From Sediminibacterium magnilacihabitans (lineage in GTDB: Bacteria > Bacteroidota > Bacteroidia > Chitinophagales > Chitinophagaceae), in NCBI GenBank assembly GCA_002973575.1, contig PVEQ01000001.1, positions 1-64,000 of the forward strand: a stretch of DNA of 64,000 nt, read 5' to 3'. A program made the translations under genes and the position numbers. The notes under the pieces were generated by a model that saw only the letters and a list, made by a program, of their open reading frames with translations, made no database searches and was not told where the DNA came from. Below are positions 18,758 through 28,341 of the stretch, piece by piece; position 1 is the first letter of the stretch; every line of letters begins with the position of its first letter.

Positions 18758-18876
18758 TCAACTGTATTAAAAATCTTGAGTAATTAAATTGGTTTGCTTA
18801 TAGTTGTTCGAAAGGATACAAGAGGACATGTACGCAGTATATGGCAATCATGAATAAAACCATACATATTGTACTG

Positions 18877-18884
18877 CAAATTTA
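18877..18884 (-). promoter_or_regulatory. Candidate -7 box for the EPS operon
   Basis: On the minus strand this reads TAAATTTG, matching TAnnTTTG, about 120 bases before the first start codon at 18757. No good -33 TTG was found at the standard spacing. The rest of the 237-bp gap to the divergent DUF1573 gene is AT-rich without other clear signals. Confidence 0.3.
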
Positions 18885-18994
18885 GTTTATTTTGCTGTAA
18901 GAATGGGGTTAAAATGGTTACAATTCACTGCAAGTGAATATTTTACTACCCCCAATTTAGGGTGTTTTTTTATATGTATGAAACTTACTCGTCT

Positions 18995-19450
18995 ATGCTT
19001 AATTATATAAATCCATTTAAATGGATAATATTTGTTTTTTTGTTAATAGGCTGCGGGCTGAATAAACCCCGACCCTATGGTGCTACAATGCAGGAAAAAG
19101 AGCAGATATTAAAAGACAGTCTTCACTTTACCAATATTGTCTGGCAGGATTCCATTTATAACTTCGGAACCATATCCCAGGAAGAAGATGTAAATGCACA
19201 ATACCGCTTCAGGAATACAGGCAGGTATCCGTTGTTCCTGGTAAAAGTAACAGCATCCTGCGGGTGCACGATTCCGGAATATGAAGAGAAGCCTATAGAA
19301 CCCGGGGGGGAAAGTTTTATCAAAGTCACGCTGAAAACGAAGCAACAATATGAAGAAGTACACAAATACATAACGGTAGAAACCAACACAACCGGCACCC
19401 GTTTGCATACCCTTGTATTAGAAGGAAGGGTTAAGGGTTGTTGCAAATAA
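18995..19450 (+). CDS. DUF1573 lipoprotein
   Basis: About 151 residues from ATG 18995 (other in-frame starts at 18962 and 18974). A hydrophobic leader ends in the lipobox LIGC. The rest is a single immunoglobulin-like DUF1573 domain with the signature pattern YNFGTI...F.NTG..PL......ASCGCT.P.....PI.PG, where the ASCGCT motif is diagnostic. The family is abundant in Bacteroidota and its function is unknown. It stands alone, divergent from the EPS operon and 31 bp before the esterase gene. Confidence 0.85.
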   Translation: MLNYINPFKWIIFVFLLIGCGLNKPRPYGATMQEKEQILKDSLHFTNIVWQDSIYNFGTISQEEDVNAQYRFRNTGRYPLFLVKVTASCGCTIPEYEEKPIEPGGESFIKVTLKTKQQYEEVHKYITVETNTTGTRLHTLVLEGRVKGCCK

Positions 19451-19481
19451 TAACTGCTCCGATTATAATTTCATCTTAATT

Positions 19482-20402
19482 ATGCATAAAATAACCTTCA
19501 CCATCATCGCTCTTTCCTGTATGTCTGTTTTTCAAACCAAAGCCCAGGAGGTCATCCCTTTGTATGCAAATGCTGTTCCGAATGCAAAGCAGGTTGCTAT
19601 GGAAGAAAAAAGCGAACTGGGTAAAGATGGTATCCTGCGCATCAGCCATGTAACAGTGCCTACGCTTACTGTGTTTACGCCTCCCGCCGGTAAAGCCAAC
19701 GGTACGGCGGTAATCATTTGTCCGGGTGGCGCTTACAGCATATTGGCCTTCAGCCATGAAGGAATAGATGTAGCCAAACAATTCAACGAGTGGGGCGTTA
19801 CGGCCTTTGTGTTAAAATACAGGCTGCCAGATGATTCCATCATGGTGGATAAAACCATGGGCCCGCTGCAGGATGCACAAAGAGCTATCCAGTTTGTGAG
19901 GGAGAACCGGAAACAGTGGCATATCCAATCAAACAGGATAGGCATTGCAGGATTCAGCGCCGGCGGGCATCTGGCTTCTACTGCCGGCACACATTTCAAA
20001 CAAGCGTATATCGATAACCCGCACAAGACAAGCCTGCGACCCGATTTCATGGTGTTGGGTTATCCTGTGATCAGTTTCTCCAAAGAGCTGATGCATGCTG
20101 GCAGCAGAAAAAACTTGTTGGGCGCAAAACCAACAGCAGAACAAGATAAATTCTTCAGTAACGAATTACAGGTAACTCCGCAAACACCACCCACTTTTTT
20201 AGTACACGCCAAAGATGATGCTGCAGTTCCGCCGGGCAACAGCCTGGTATTTGCGGAAGCGCTCAAAAAGAATGGCGTGGAAGCCACCACTTATTTTTAT
20301 GAGAAAGGCGGACATGGATTTGGTATGCATAACCACACCAGCACAGTGAAATGGATGGATCAACTGCATGCATGGATGCAACAACACCGATGGGTGAAAT
20401 GA
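19482..20402 (+). CDS. Secreted alpha/beta-hydrolase, acetyl xylan esterase-like
   Basis: 306 residues with signal peptide (cleavage after ...TKAQ). BD-FAE/acetyl-xylan-esterase type alpha/beta hydrolase: oxyanion segment CPGGAY near residue 84, nucleophile Ser159 in GFSAGG, acid Asp in HAKDDAAVP near 246, and His in KGGHGFG near 276. Likely removes acetyl groups from polysaccharide side chains before glycosidases act. It lies upstream of uronate-catabolism genes and the SusC/SusD locus, which supports a role in the same glycan pathway. The exact substrate is unknown. Confidence 0.85.
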   Translation: MHKITFTIIALSCMSVFQTKAQEVIPLYANAVPNAKQVAMEEKSELGKDGILRISHVTVPTLTVFTPPAGKANGTAVIICPGGAYSILAFSHEGIDVAKQFNEWGVTAFVLKYRLPDDSIMVDKTMGPLQDAQRAIQFVRENRKQWHIQSNRIGIAGFSAGGHLASTAGTHFKQAYIDNPHKTSLRPDFMVLGYPVISFSKELMHAGSRKNLLGAKPTAEQDKFFSNELQVTPQTPPTFLVHAKDDAAVPPGNSLVFAEALKKNGVEATTYFYEKGGHGFGMHNHTSTVKWMDQLHAWMQQHRWVK

Positions 20403-20507
20403 GCCACATCAAAATAACTTAGTAATCTGCCAATCTTTTTACGGTGAACTGGCGTAGGTTGTGCGGCTTTTAAACTTGTATACATAAATCATTTTGAATA
20501 TATTATT

Positions 20508-21323
20508 ATGGAGAACGATTTTTCGCTGAAAGGCAAAGTGGTAGTGGTTACCGGCGGTACCGGTATTTTAGGAAACGCATTTGTAAATGCCATTGTAGAA
20601 GCAGGCGGCGCAGTAGGTATCCTGGGAAGAAACGAAGCGGTTGCAAACGAAAGAGCAAACGCCATCAATGCAGCAGGCGGTAAAGCGCTGGCATTGGTAG
20701 CAGATGCTTTGAAAGAAGATCAACTGGCAGCAGCGAGGGATAAAGTGTTATCTACATTCGGAAAAATAGATGGCCTGGTGAATGCCGCCGGCGGTAATAT
20801 GCCCGCAGGTGTGTTGCAACCCAACGAAGATATTTTCAAGATGAGCATGAATGGCATGAAGCAGGTGATGGACCTGAACCTTTGGGGAACACTGATCCCT
20901 ACACAGGTATTCGGTGAAGCCATTGCACAAAACGGACAGGGAAGCATCGTTAATATCTCTTCCATGAATTCCAAACGCGCCATCACCAAAGTGTTGGGTT
21001 ACAACATGGGTAAGGCTGCTGTAGATTGCTATACACAATGGTTTGCCGTTGAACTGGCGAATCGTTATGGCGATAAAATAAGAATGAACGCATTGGCTCC
21101 CGGCTTTTTCCTCACAGAACAAAACCGCAACCTGCTCACCACACCCGATGGCGGCTATACAGAAAGAGGCGGACTGGTGATCAAACAAACACCATTCAAA
21201 AGATTCGGACATGCCGATGAATTAAAAGGCGCCCTGGTATGGTTGCTGAGCGATGCATCGAAATTTGTAACAGGCGCCATGATCTGCGTGGATGGCGGCT
21301 TCTCTATTTTCGGCGGCGTATAA
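20508..21323 (+). CDS. SDR oxidoreductase, probable D-mannonate oxidoreductase
   Basis: 271-residue classical short-chain dehydrogenase: dinucleotide loop TGGTGILG at 15-22, NAAGG near 95, NISS catalytic serine region near 149, and YNMGK catalytic Tyr/Lys near 164-168. It sits directly before uxuA. In Bacteroidota this pairing usually means an SDR-type fructuronate reductase (D-fructuronate to D-mannonate) replacing the classical UxuB family. The assignment rests on this neighbour. The 42-bp gap to uxuA implies one transcript. Confidence 0.8.
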   Translation: MENDFSLKGKVVVVTGGTGILGNAFVNAIVEAGGAVGILGRNEAVANERANAINAAGGKALALVADALKEDQLAAARDKVLSTFGKIDGLVNAAGGNMPAGVLQPNEDIFKMSMNGMKQVMDLNLWGTLIPTQVFGEAIAQNGQGSIVNISSMNSKRAITKVLGYNMGKAAVDCYTQWFAVELANRYGDKIRMNALAPGFFLTEQNRNLLTTPDGGYTERGGLVIKQTPFKRFGHADELKGALVWLLSDASKFVTGAMICVDGGFSIFGGV

Positions 21324-21365
21324 GCGAACAAGCCTTCAATCAATATCGAAAACTGCATAATAAAA

Positions 21366-22556
21366 ATGACTGAACATAAAAATGGACTTCCGAAAATGGT
21401 GCATACCATGCGGTGGTTTGGCCCCAACGATCCGGTAAGTCTTTCCGATATACGACAGGCAGGCTGCACGGGTGTGGTAACAGCGTTGCATCATATTCCC
21501 AATGGTGAAATATGGACCATCGCTGAAATTCAAAAAAGACAGGAAGAGATAGCGGCAGCCGGACTGAGCTGGGATGTGGTGGAAAGCGTGCCGGTTCATG
21601 AAGCCATCAAAACACAAACAGGAGATTTCAACACGCATATAGAAAATTACAAGCAATGCATACGTAACCTCGCAGCTTGTGATATCAGGGTGCTCACGTA
21701 TAATTTTATGCCGGTGCTCGATTGGACCCGCACCGATCTCAGTTATACGGTAGAAGACGGATCAAAAGCGCTGCGCTTTGAAAAAGCTGCATTCATTGCT
21801 TTTGATGTATTCATGCTGAAACGCGCTGGCGCAGAAAAAGATTATACAGCGGAAGAACTGCAAAGAGGCAAGCAGCGTTTCGATAACATGACCGTTGAAG
21901 AGCAAAAGCTGCTGCAAAAAAATATCATTGCAGGATTGCCTGGCAGTGAAGAAAGCTTCACACTGGCGCAGTTTCAACAGGCATTGGATGCTTACAGTAA
22001 TATCGACGCTGAAAAATTGCGTTCCAACCTTGTCTATTTCTTACAACAGGTAATACCTGTTGCCGAAGAAGCAGGCGTTTACATGGTCATCCACCCCGAC
22101 GACCCGCCTTTTTCAATATTGGGCTTACCCCGCGTGGTTACTTCTACCAGCGACGTGCAGGCATTGTTCGATGCCATTCCATCTGACCACAACGGACTTT
22201 GTTTCTGTACAGGTTCTTTTGGTGTGCGGGCAGACAATGATCTCGTAGCTATGCTCAAACAATTCGGCAACAAGATCAACTTTGTACACCTCCGTGCTAC
22301 CAAACGAAACGGGCTGGGCGATTTTTATGAAGACAATCACCTCGAAGGCGATGTAGACATGTACGGAGTGGTAAAAGAAATCGTACACATCATGCGCCGC
22401 AGGAACAAAGCCATTTACATGCGTTCTGATCATGGCCACCAGATGCTCGATGACCTCAAGAAGAAAACCAATCCCGGTTATTCAGCCATCGGCCGGTTGC
22501 GCGGTATGGCAGAATTGAGGGGCCTGGAAATGGGCATCAGCAGGGGATTACAATAA
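21366..22556 (+). CDS. uxuA: Mannonate dehydratase
   Basis: 396 residues, full length for UxuA. Recognisable blocks: N-terminal [38 protein letters not shown], the metal/substrate region [17 protein letters not shown] with its cysteines, [10 protein letters not shown] and RSDHGH. It converts D-mannonate to 2-keto-3-deoxygluconate, the last uronate-specific step before the KDG pathway. It lies next to the SDR and just upstream of the SusC/SusD genes, which links import of glucuronate-containing glycan to its catabolism. Confidence 0.95.
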   Translation: MTEHKNGLPKMVHTMRWFGPNDPVSLSDIRQAGCTGVVTALHHIPNGEIWTIAEIQKRQEEIAAAGLSWDVVESVPVHEAIKTQTGDFNTHIENYKQCIRNLAACDIRVLTYNFMPVLDWTRTDLSYTVEDGSKALRFEKAAFIAFDVFMLKRAGAEKDYTAEELQRGKQRFDNMTVEEQKLLQKNIIAGLPGSEESFTLAQFQQALDAYSNIDAEKLRSNLVYFLQQVIPVAEEAGVYMVIHPDDPPFSILGLPRVVTSTSDVQALFDAIPSDHNGLCFCTGSFGVRADNDLVAMLKQFGNKINFVHLRATKRNGLGDFYEDNHLEGDVDMYGVVKEIVHIMRRRNKAIYMRSDHGHQMLDDLKKKTNPGYSAIGRLRGMAELRGLEMGISRGLQ

Positions 22557-22623
22557 TACTGGCAAAAAATTAAACTCGATATGCCAATTATTTCAAAACA
22601 CACCTTAAAATGAGGTTAAAATA

Positions 22624-22641
22624 GTTTACTACTATGTAAAC
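22624..22641. promoter_or_regulatory. Palindrome upstream of susC, possible operator
   Basis: GTTTAC and GTAAAC form a perfect 6-bp inverted repeat separated by 6 bases, 75 bp before the susC start. Size and position fit a transcription-factor site. No matching copy was noticed elsewhere in the window. Confidence 0.35.
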
Positions 22642-22715
22642 AAAGCAGGCAGGGCCGCGATTTAAAAAAACTTACTTGCACCACTAAGCTAATTGCGAAA
22701 CCAAAACTGCCTGCT

Positions 22716-25700
22716 ATGATGAAAACAACGATCATCCGGCGTCTTATTGTGTCCGGTGCAAAATACAAGACGCGGCCTTTATTACTAATTGCACTATTAC
22801 TCTCTTTTAGTTGGGCACATGCACAAGCGCTCAAGATCACCGGAACCCTCAAAGATGCTAAAGGAGAACCCTTATCCGGTGCAACAGTTTCTGTTAAAGG
22901 AAAAGCCCAGTCAGCAACCGTTACCAACGCCGATGGTAAATTCACCATCAACGCCGAGGCAAAGGATGTGCTGGTATTTTCTCATGTGGGATACTCAAGT
23001 AAAGAAGAGCCCGTCAATGGAAGAACAGTTATCAACCCTTCCTTAACGGCCTCCGCATCTGACCTGGATGAAGTAGTGGTGGTGGGTTATGGCACCCAGA
23101 AGAAAAGAGATGTAACCGGCGCTATTTCTTCTATCAACTCCAAGAACATTGAAGAAAGACAACCCGTGAACCTGTTCGACGCCTTGCAAGGACAAGCGGC
23201 AGGTGTATTGGTGGTGAATGATGGCGGGGGAGCGCCTGGTGCCGAAGGTACCATTCAAATACGTGGAGCCTCTACACTCAATGGTGGCAACGGCCCGTTG
23301 TACCTGGTAGACGGTGTGATCACGCCCAACGCATCCACCATCAACCCCATGGATATTGAAAGGGTGGAAGTGTTGAAAGATGCGGCCTCTGCGGCCATTT
23401 ATGGTGCGCGTGCCGCCAATGGTGTGATCATCATCACTACTAAAAAAGGAAAAGAAGGAAAGCCCAGGATCGACCTGAGCTATTCCCGCATTTTTGGAAA
23501 ACTGGCGCATAAACTTCCACAAAACAATGCAGCAGAAGTTCGCGAATTCAGAAGAATACAATCCACGAATCCTACAGGCTCAACCGGTGGCAATACCGAT
23601 TCATTGAACCCGGGATTCAACTCCGATAACGATTTGCAGCAATTGCTCCTGGGCAACCTGGGAGACAGGCAACAGATCAACCTGGGTGTGAGCGGCGGAC
23701 AAAAAGGACTGAATTTTTATACAGGATTGAATTATCTCGATGATAAGTCGATCATCATCAACAGTTATATCAAAAGGATGCAGGTAAGAACCAATGTGGA
23801 GTACCAGGCTTCCCCCAAACTGAAATACATAGGCAATATGTCTTTCATCTGGCAAAAAGGAAATGAAATACCCATAGGCAGAACGGTGAACGTTGCGTTT
23901 GACAGGCCCGCTTATTCATTGATCTATTATCCCGACGGATCGCTTACCAGTTATGTAGGTTCCAAGCGAAACCCCGTAGCCAACGCATTGCTGGAAACAA
24001 ATAAGACGGAAGTGTTCGGCATCCAATTGAGTAATTCGCTGCAATACCAATTCAATAAAGACCTCATGTTCACCACAACATTCAATGCAATGTTGGATCA
24101 ACGGCAGAACATTAGCTTCTCACCCCGCTACCTTTCGGCCAACAGGGACCAGAACAGTGGTTCAAATGATATGCAAAAGACATTCACATGGGAGTACCAG
24201 GCATTTTTCAACTATAATAAAACATTTGGCGGCGTGCACAGTCTGCAAGGCGTATTGGGCTTCGATGCAGATACCAGGCGTTTCGACCAGGCGCACTCTG
24301 AATATGCCAACGTAGTAAGCGAGGATATATTTGTAACCAATCCTTCTTATATCACCGCTTCCAAAACCAATACCAATGCCGATGTCAATGCCGGCGCAAG
24401 TTTGTTTACGCGATTGAACTACAGCTATAAAGGCCGTTACACATTGGCAGGCATCTACCGGCGTGATGGCTCTTCCAGGTTTGGCAGTGAAGCAAGATGG
24501 GGTAATTTTTATTCGGCTTCTGCAGGCTGGCGTTTCTCCGACGAACCTTTCATGAATTGGACGCGCAATGTACTTTCTGATGGCAGGTTCCGGATCGGTA
24601 TTGGCCAGGTAGGTAATGATAAGATCGGTTCGAATGATTATCTCAACAAGATCATCTTTGCCGGTAACTACAACGGTGTAGGAGGCGCTTATACCACGCC
24701 CACATTCGGTAATGAACAAGTACACTGGGAAACAACCATACAGCAGAATGCCGGTGTAGACCTCACTTTCTTCCACGGCAGGTTATTGTTTACAGCAGAA
24801 TATTATATCAAAACAACAAAGGATCTTTTGTATGAAAAAGCGCTGCCTGGTGAAGTAGGATTCGATAATGTGAAAGTGAACCTGGGCACACTTGAAAACA
24901 GGGGACTTGAGTTCTCTGTAAAAGGAATGCCCATTGTTGCAAAAAGCAGGAATAAAGGCGTTACCTGGGAAATAGGCGGAAACATTTCTTTTGAAAGAGG
25001 CAGGATCAAAGAACTGGGCGACGGTACTCCTTTCGTAGTGGGCAACAAATGGTACATAGAACCAGGTGGCAGGATCGGTAATTTCTTCGGATGGAGAAAC
25101 CTGGGTGTATATGCCTGGAATGAATCAAACGCTTATAACGATAATTGGGATCAGTTAACGCTGGTACTCGATAAAGACGGCAAGCCTTTGTACGACAATG
25201 GGGCGCCGGTTTATCTATTCAACGGACAACGTTATACCGGGTATGTACACAGTTTATACGATCCTTCGGGCAAATTGCGCGGCGGTGATGCGATATGGCA
25301 AAACACCAATAAAGACAGTCTGATCGACGACCGCGACCGCCAGATACTGGCCAATGCACAACCCAAATTCTACCTGGGTATCCTCAATAACATTACCTAC
25401 AAACAATTCATGCTCTCGTTCCTTATCAATGCTTCTTTTGGCTCCAATGTTTACAATGCATTGTTGTTCAACCAAAGCTATCCTTCCAACACAGGTGCGG
25501 GTAGTCCCGATATGGTGTATAATGCATGGAGGAAACCAGGCGATATCGCAAAATATCCTTACTACCCGGAAGCCAAGAACCGCGGTAACCAGAAAACAGA
25601 TGGCAACAGCCTGTTTATCGAAGACGGATCTTTTATACGCCTGTCGAGCATGCGCCTCTCTTATACGTTTTTACCCAACGCCGTGCAGAAAATATTCATG

Positions 25701-25865
25701 AAAGGATTGACGGTATATGCGTATGGCACCAACCTGCTTACCTGGACCAATTACAGGGGATATGATCCTGAGTTCAGTGCCACCAATATCCTGCAGCCAG
25801 GAAATGATACCGGAAAATATCCGAAAAGAAGAGAGTTTGGATTTGGTGTAAACGTTAACTTCTAA
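22716..25865 (+). CDS. SusC/RagA TonB-dependent glycan importer
   Basis: 1049 residues. A long signal peptide ends ...SWAHAQA. A carboxypeptidase-regulatory-like domain follows (KITGTLKDAKGEPLSGATVSV), then the SusC/RagA signature and TonB-box region DEVVVVGYGTQ, the plug with IQIRGASTLNGG and YLVDGV, and a long barrel ending GFGVNVNF with terminal Phe. Outer-membrane channel for oligosaccharides, gated by its SusD partner 10 bp downstream. No sigma/anti-sigma or hybrid two-component gene flanks it. Confidence 0.95.
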   Translation: MMKTTIIRRLIVSGAKYKTRPLLLIALLLSFSWAHAQALKITGTLKDAKGEPLSGATVSVKGKAQSATVTNADGKFTINAEAKDVLVFSHVGYSSKEEPVNGRTVINPSLTASASDLDEVVVVGYGTQKKRDVTGAISSINSKNIEERQPVNLFDALQGQAAGVLVVNDGGGAPGAEGTIQIRGASTLNGGNGPLYLVDGVITPNASTINPMDIERVEVLKDAASAAIYGARAANGVIIITTKKGKEGKPRIDLSYSRIFGKLAHKLPQNNAAEVREFRRIQSTNPTGSTGGNTDSLNPGFNSDNDLQQLLLGNLGDRQQINLGVSGGQKGLNFYTGLNYLDDKSIIINSYIKRMQVRTNVEYQASPKLKYIGNMSFIWQKGNEIPIGRTVNVAFDRPAYSLIYYPDGSLTSYVGSKRNPVANALLETNKTEVFGIQLSNSLQYQFNKDLMFTTTFNAMLDQRQNISFSPRYLSANRDQNSGSNDMQKTFTWEYQAFFNYNKTFGGVHSLQGVLGFDADTRRFDQAHSEYANVVSEDIFVTNPSYITASKTNTNADVNAGASLFTRLNYSYKGRYTLAGIYRRDGSSRFGSEARWGNFYSASAGWRFSDEPFMNWTRNVLSDGRFRIGIGQVGNDKIGSNDYLNKIIFAGNYNGVGGAYTTPTFGNEQVHWETTIQQNAGVDLTFFHGRLLFTAEYYIKTTKDLLYEKALPGEVGFDNVKVNLGTLENRGLEFSVKGMPIVAKSRNKGVTWEIGGNISFERGRIKELGDGTPFVVGNKWYIEPGGRIGNFFGWRNLGVYAWNESNAYNDNWDQLTLVLDKDGKPLYDNGAPVYLFNGQRYTGYVHSLYDPSGKLRGGDAIWQNTNKDSLIDDRDRQILANAQPKFYLGILNNITYKQFMLSFLINASFGSNVYNALLFNQSYPSNTGAGSPDMVYNAWRKPGDIAKYPYYPEAKNRGNQKTDGNSLFIEDGSFIRLSSMRLSYTFLPNAVQKIFMKGLTVYAYGTNLLTWTNYRGYDPEFSATNILQPGNDTGKYPKRREFGFGVNVNF

Positions 25866-25875
25866 AACGATAACA

Positions 25876-27450
25876 ATGAAAAGATTGAAATATATATTGG
25901 CTGCATGCAGTATGGTTGCTGCATTCAGCAGTTGTAAAAAATTCCTTGACCTCACACCGCAGTCACAGGTGTCGCAGAGCCGGTTCTTCAAATCGAAATA
26001 CGATGTCGATGCAGCGATGGCCGGCATGTACTCCGGTTTCCAGCAACAGATGATAGGAGAAGCACAGTATAAGGAAAGGGTTTTATTCTGGGGCGATTAC
26101 CGCTCTGATAACTTCGACCGTTTTTTGAGCTATACCAGCATCAACACTACGGAAGTAGCCATGAATGCGCTGACAACCGATAACGATTTTTCTGACTGGT
26201 CCGGTTTGTATACAGTGATCGGAAGAGCCAATACCAATATCAAGTACATCCCCGGCGCGGCACTTACAGATAGTAAGGTAACAAAGGACGTGATCAATAA
26301 AGCATTGTCTGAGTGTTATGCCATGCGTGCGATGGCTTATTTCTATATCGTAAGGGTATGGGGCGATGCACCGATCCGGACAAAACCATTGGAAGACCTG
26401 ACGGACACATTGGAAAAACCCCGTGACCCGGCCAGTAAGATCATTGACCAGGTGATCCTACCCGATCTTACGCAGGCGTATGCATTGGTTACTAAAAATC
26501 AAACGCCTTCTGTGTGGACACTCGGCGAAGGTGCGATATGCGCTATCATGGCCGATGTGTATATGTGGAAGAAAGACTATGCCAACGCCATCGTATGGAT
26601 CAATAACCTGTTCAAAGCGAAAGGTCCCACCGGCGCTGTTTATACCGGCACCAGCGGCGCCAACCTGCAGCCGCAAGCCAGTTGGAAAAGCATGTTTACT
26701 GCACCTAATACAAGTATAGAATCGATATGGAGCATCCACTGGGATTTTCTGAAGAACGATTGCGCATGCATGACAACATCATGGACTGCCAATAACAAGC
26801 CGATCGTTATGGATATTGGATTATACAACAGTTGGGTAATACCTCAAACTGTTGCTTCACCAGCTACTGCCGATATCAGACCCAAGCAGACCATCGATCC
26901 GTATTCTGCCAGCAGTGATGCTACAAAATCCAATCGCGACAGGTTCATCAAATGGTATGCTTCACCGGTTAATCCTACCAAAGCATCTACCGCTGCAGAG
27001 TTGGCACTTTACTATTACAAAGAACTGCCCGTTTACCTGCCCATGTACAGGCTGGCCGATTTATACTTGTTGTATGCAGAAGCATTGAATGCAACAGGCG
27101 ATCTCAATAACGCGTTGAAGTACCTGAACTATGTACACGTAAGAGCAGGACTACCAGCTTATACAGCCGGCAGCGCACCTGTAGCTAACCAGGCGGCTAT
27201 GGCCGATGCAATTTTGCAGGAACGCCAATGGGAATTGGTTGGCGAAGGTAAAAGATGGTTCGACCTGGTTCGTACCGGTAATGTGGTAAAGATCATGGAT
27301 CCGATATTGAGGAGAAGACAGGTTTCAGCGGGAACACCGGCGGCGGAAGCGATCGGCTTCAGCGATCCCCGGCGCATTTTGTGGCCGATCAATCGGAGCG
27401 TCTTGAATGCCAATAAAAAATTAGTTCAGAACCCAGGTTATGGAGGATAA
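25876..27450 (+). CDS. SusD/RagB surface glycan-binding lipoprotein
   Basis: 524 residues; lipobox FSSC with Cys20, followed by KKFLDLTPQSQ, the usual SusD N-terminus. Helical TPR-like core with YFYIVRVWGDAP, RLADLYLLYAEALN and the C-terminal ILQERQWELVGEGKRWFDLVR signature. Acts as the lid and glycan-binding partner of the SusC channel 10 bp upstream. Specificity cannot be read from sequence. Confidence 0.95.
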   Translation: MKRLKYILAACSMVAAFSSCKKFLDLTPQSQVSQSRFFKSKYDVDAAMAGMYSGFQQQMIGEAQYKERVLFWGDYRSDNFDRFLSYTSINTTEVAMNALTTDNDFSDWSGLYTVIGRANTNIKYIPGAALTDSKVTKDVINKALSECYAMRAMAYFYIVRVWGDAPIRTKPLEDLTDTLEKPRDPASKIIDQVILPDLTQAYALVTKNQTPSVWTLGEGAICAIMADVYMWKKDYANAIVWINNLFKAKGPTGAVYTGTSGANLQPQASWKSMFTAPNTSIESIWSIHWDFLKNDCACMTTSWTANNKPIVMDIGLYNSWVIPQTVASPATADIRPKQTIDPYSASSDATKSNRDRFIKWYASPVNPTKASTAAELALYYYKELPVYLPMYRLADLYLLYAEALNATGDLNNALKYLNYVHVRAGLPAYTAGSAPVANQAAMADAILQERQWELVGEGKRWFDLVRTGNVVKIMDPILRRRQVSAGTPAAEAIGFSDPRRILWPINRSVLNANKKLVQNPGYGG

Positions 27451-27462
27451 AAAACAGCAACT

Positions 27463-28260
27463 ATGAAAGCACTTAAAATAACAATCAACAGTCTCCTGCT
27501 GCTTGCAGTTACGACCACTTTTTTACCCGGATGTAAAAAAATGCTGGGTCTCAACTTACAGGAGAATTACGATTATAAAAAGAAGACACTCGATCCGAAT
27601 ATCAACATGACGGCGAAGGACTTTCTGCTGAAAAGAGCAGATGGAACACCCGATGCACCAACGGATACCGTATTCCGGTGGATGAAAAAAGGACTCGATT
27701 ATTGTGGATTTGATCTTTCAGAATATGAGAGACCGGGAAGAACTTTTATCTTTCTGCACAACGACGCAGTTCGGGGGTTCAACAGTTCGGGGGTGATGGA
27801 TAAGGGATTGTTCTTTGTTTTCCAGATCATTGTACCGGATGCCAATGGCAACCCGGTCATGAATCCTACTACGGGATTGCCGCAGACACGTCCTGCAACC
27901 CGTTGGGAAGATTATTCGAAAGAAACAGTCAGGAACTTTTTCAAATACCTGATCGGTCAGCAAGTGTACAATTATTACGACCTGAATGCAGAAAACAAAG
28001 CCTTGCAGTCAACCCTCCCTGCCGGTACAGTAGCAACCAAGGAGTCCCTCTTGGGCTATTGGGATCCCAGTGTTTCTGCGTTCAATCCAAACGGCGGCAA
28101 GGGCTTTGACCAGGATGGCAAGTTTTACCTGCGTATCCAGAATAATGCCGATATTGCTCCGATTGTGTTCAATGATCGTACCAATGACCGCTCTATGGGG
28201 TATATAGCAACCAATGGTGTTGTGCATGTGTACGGGGCAGCTTTGTATCCTTCGAAATAA
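27463..28260 (+). CDS. FAS1-like lipoprotein of the SusC/SusD locus
   Basis: 265 residues; lipoprotein signal ending LPGC at about residue 24. The middle and end recall a fasciclin (FAS1) fold: early FLLKRADG...WMKKGLDYCGF with an FIFLHNDAV strand, and a late ATNGVVHVYGAALYPS segment that resembles the conserved FAS1 C-terminus. It follows susD by 12 bp in the same operon. Extra surface lipoproteins in this position usually bind glycan. The FAS1 call is moderate; binding is inferred from context. Confidence 0.65.
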   Translation: MKALKITINSLLLLAVTTTFLPGCKKMLGLNLQENYDYKKKTLDPNINMTAKDFLLKRADGTPDAPTDTVFRWMKKGLDYCGFDLSEYERPGRTFIFLHNDAVRGFNSSGVMDKGLFFVFQIIVPDANGNPVMNPTTGLPQTRPATRWEDYSKETVRNFFKYLIGQQVYNYYDLNAENKALQSTLPAGTVATKESLLGYWDPSVSAFNPNGGKGFDQDGKFYLRIQNNADIAPIVFNDRTNDRSMGYIATNGVVHVYGAALYPSK

Positions 28261-28268
28261 TATATCAT

Positions 28269-28300
28269 GATTGTTGAAGCATAGCTTTGTTGCAACAATC
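28269..28300 (+). promoter_or_regulatory. Intercistronic inverted repeat with promoter-like box
   Basis: GATTGTTG (28269-28276) pairs with CAACAATC (28293-28300). Inside lies TAGCTTTG (28282-28289), a match to TAnnTTTG. The site falls in the 81-bp gap between the binding-protein genes and the enzyme genes, so it may give the enzyme part its own promoter or attenuate read-through. There is no T-tract, so it is not a standard terminator. Confidence 0.3.
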
Positions 28301-28341
28301 ATTACTCAATTTCTTATACCAAACAGATCATTCTTATAAGA

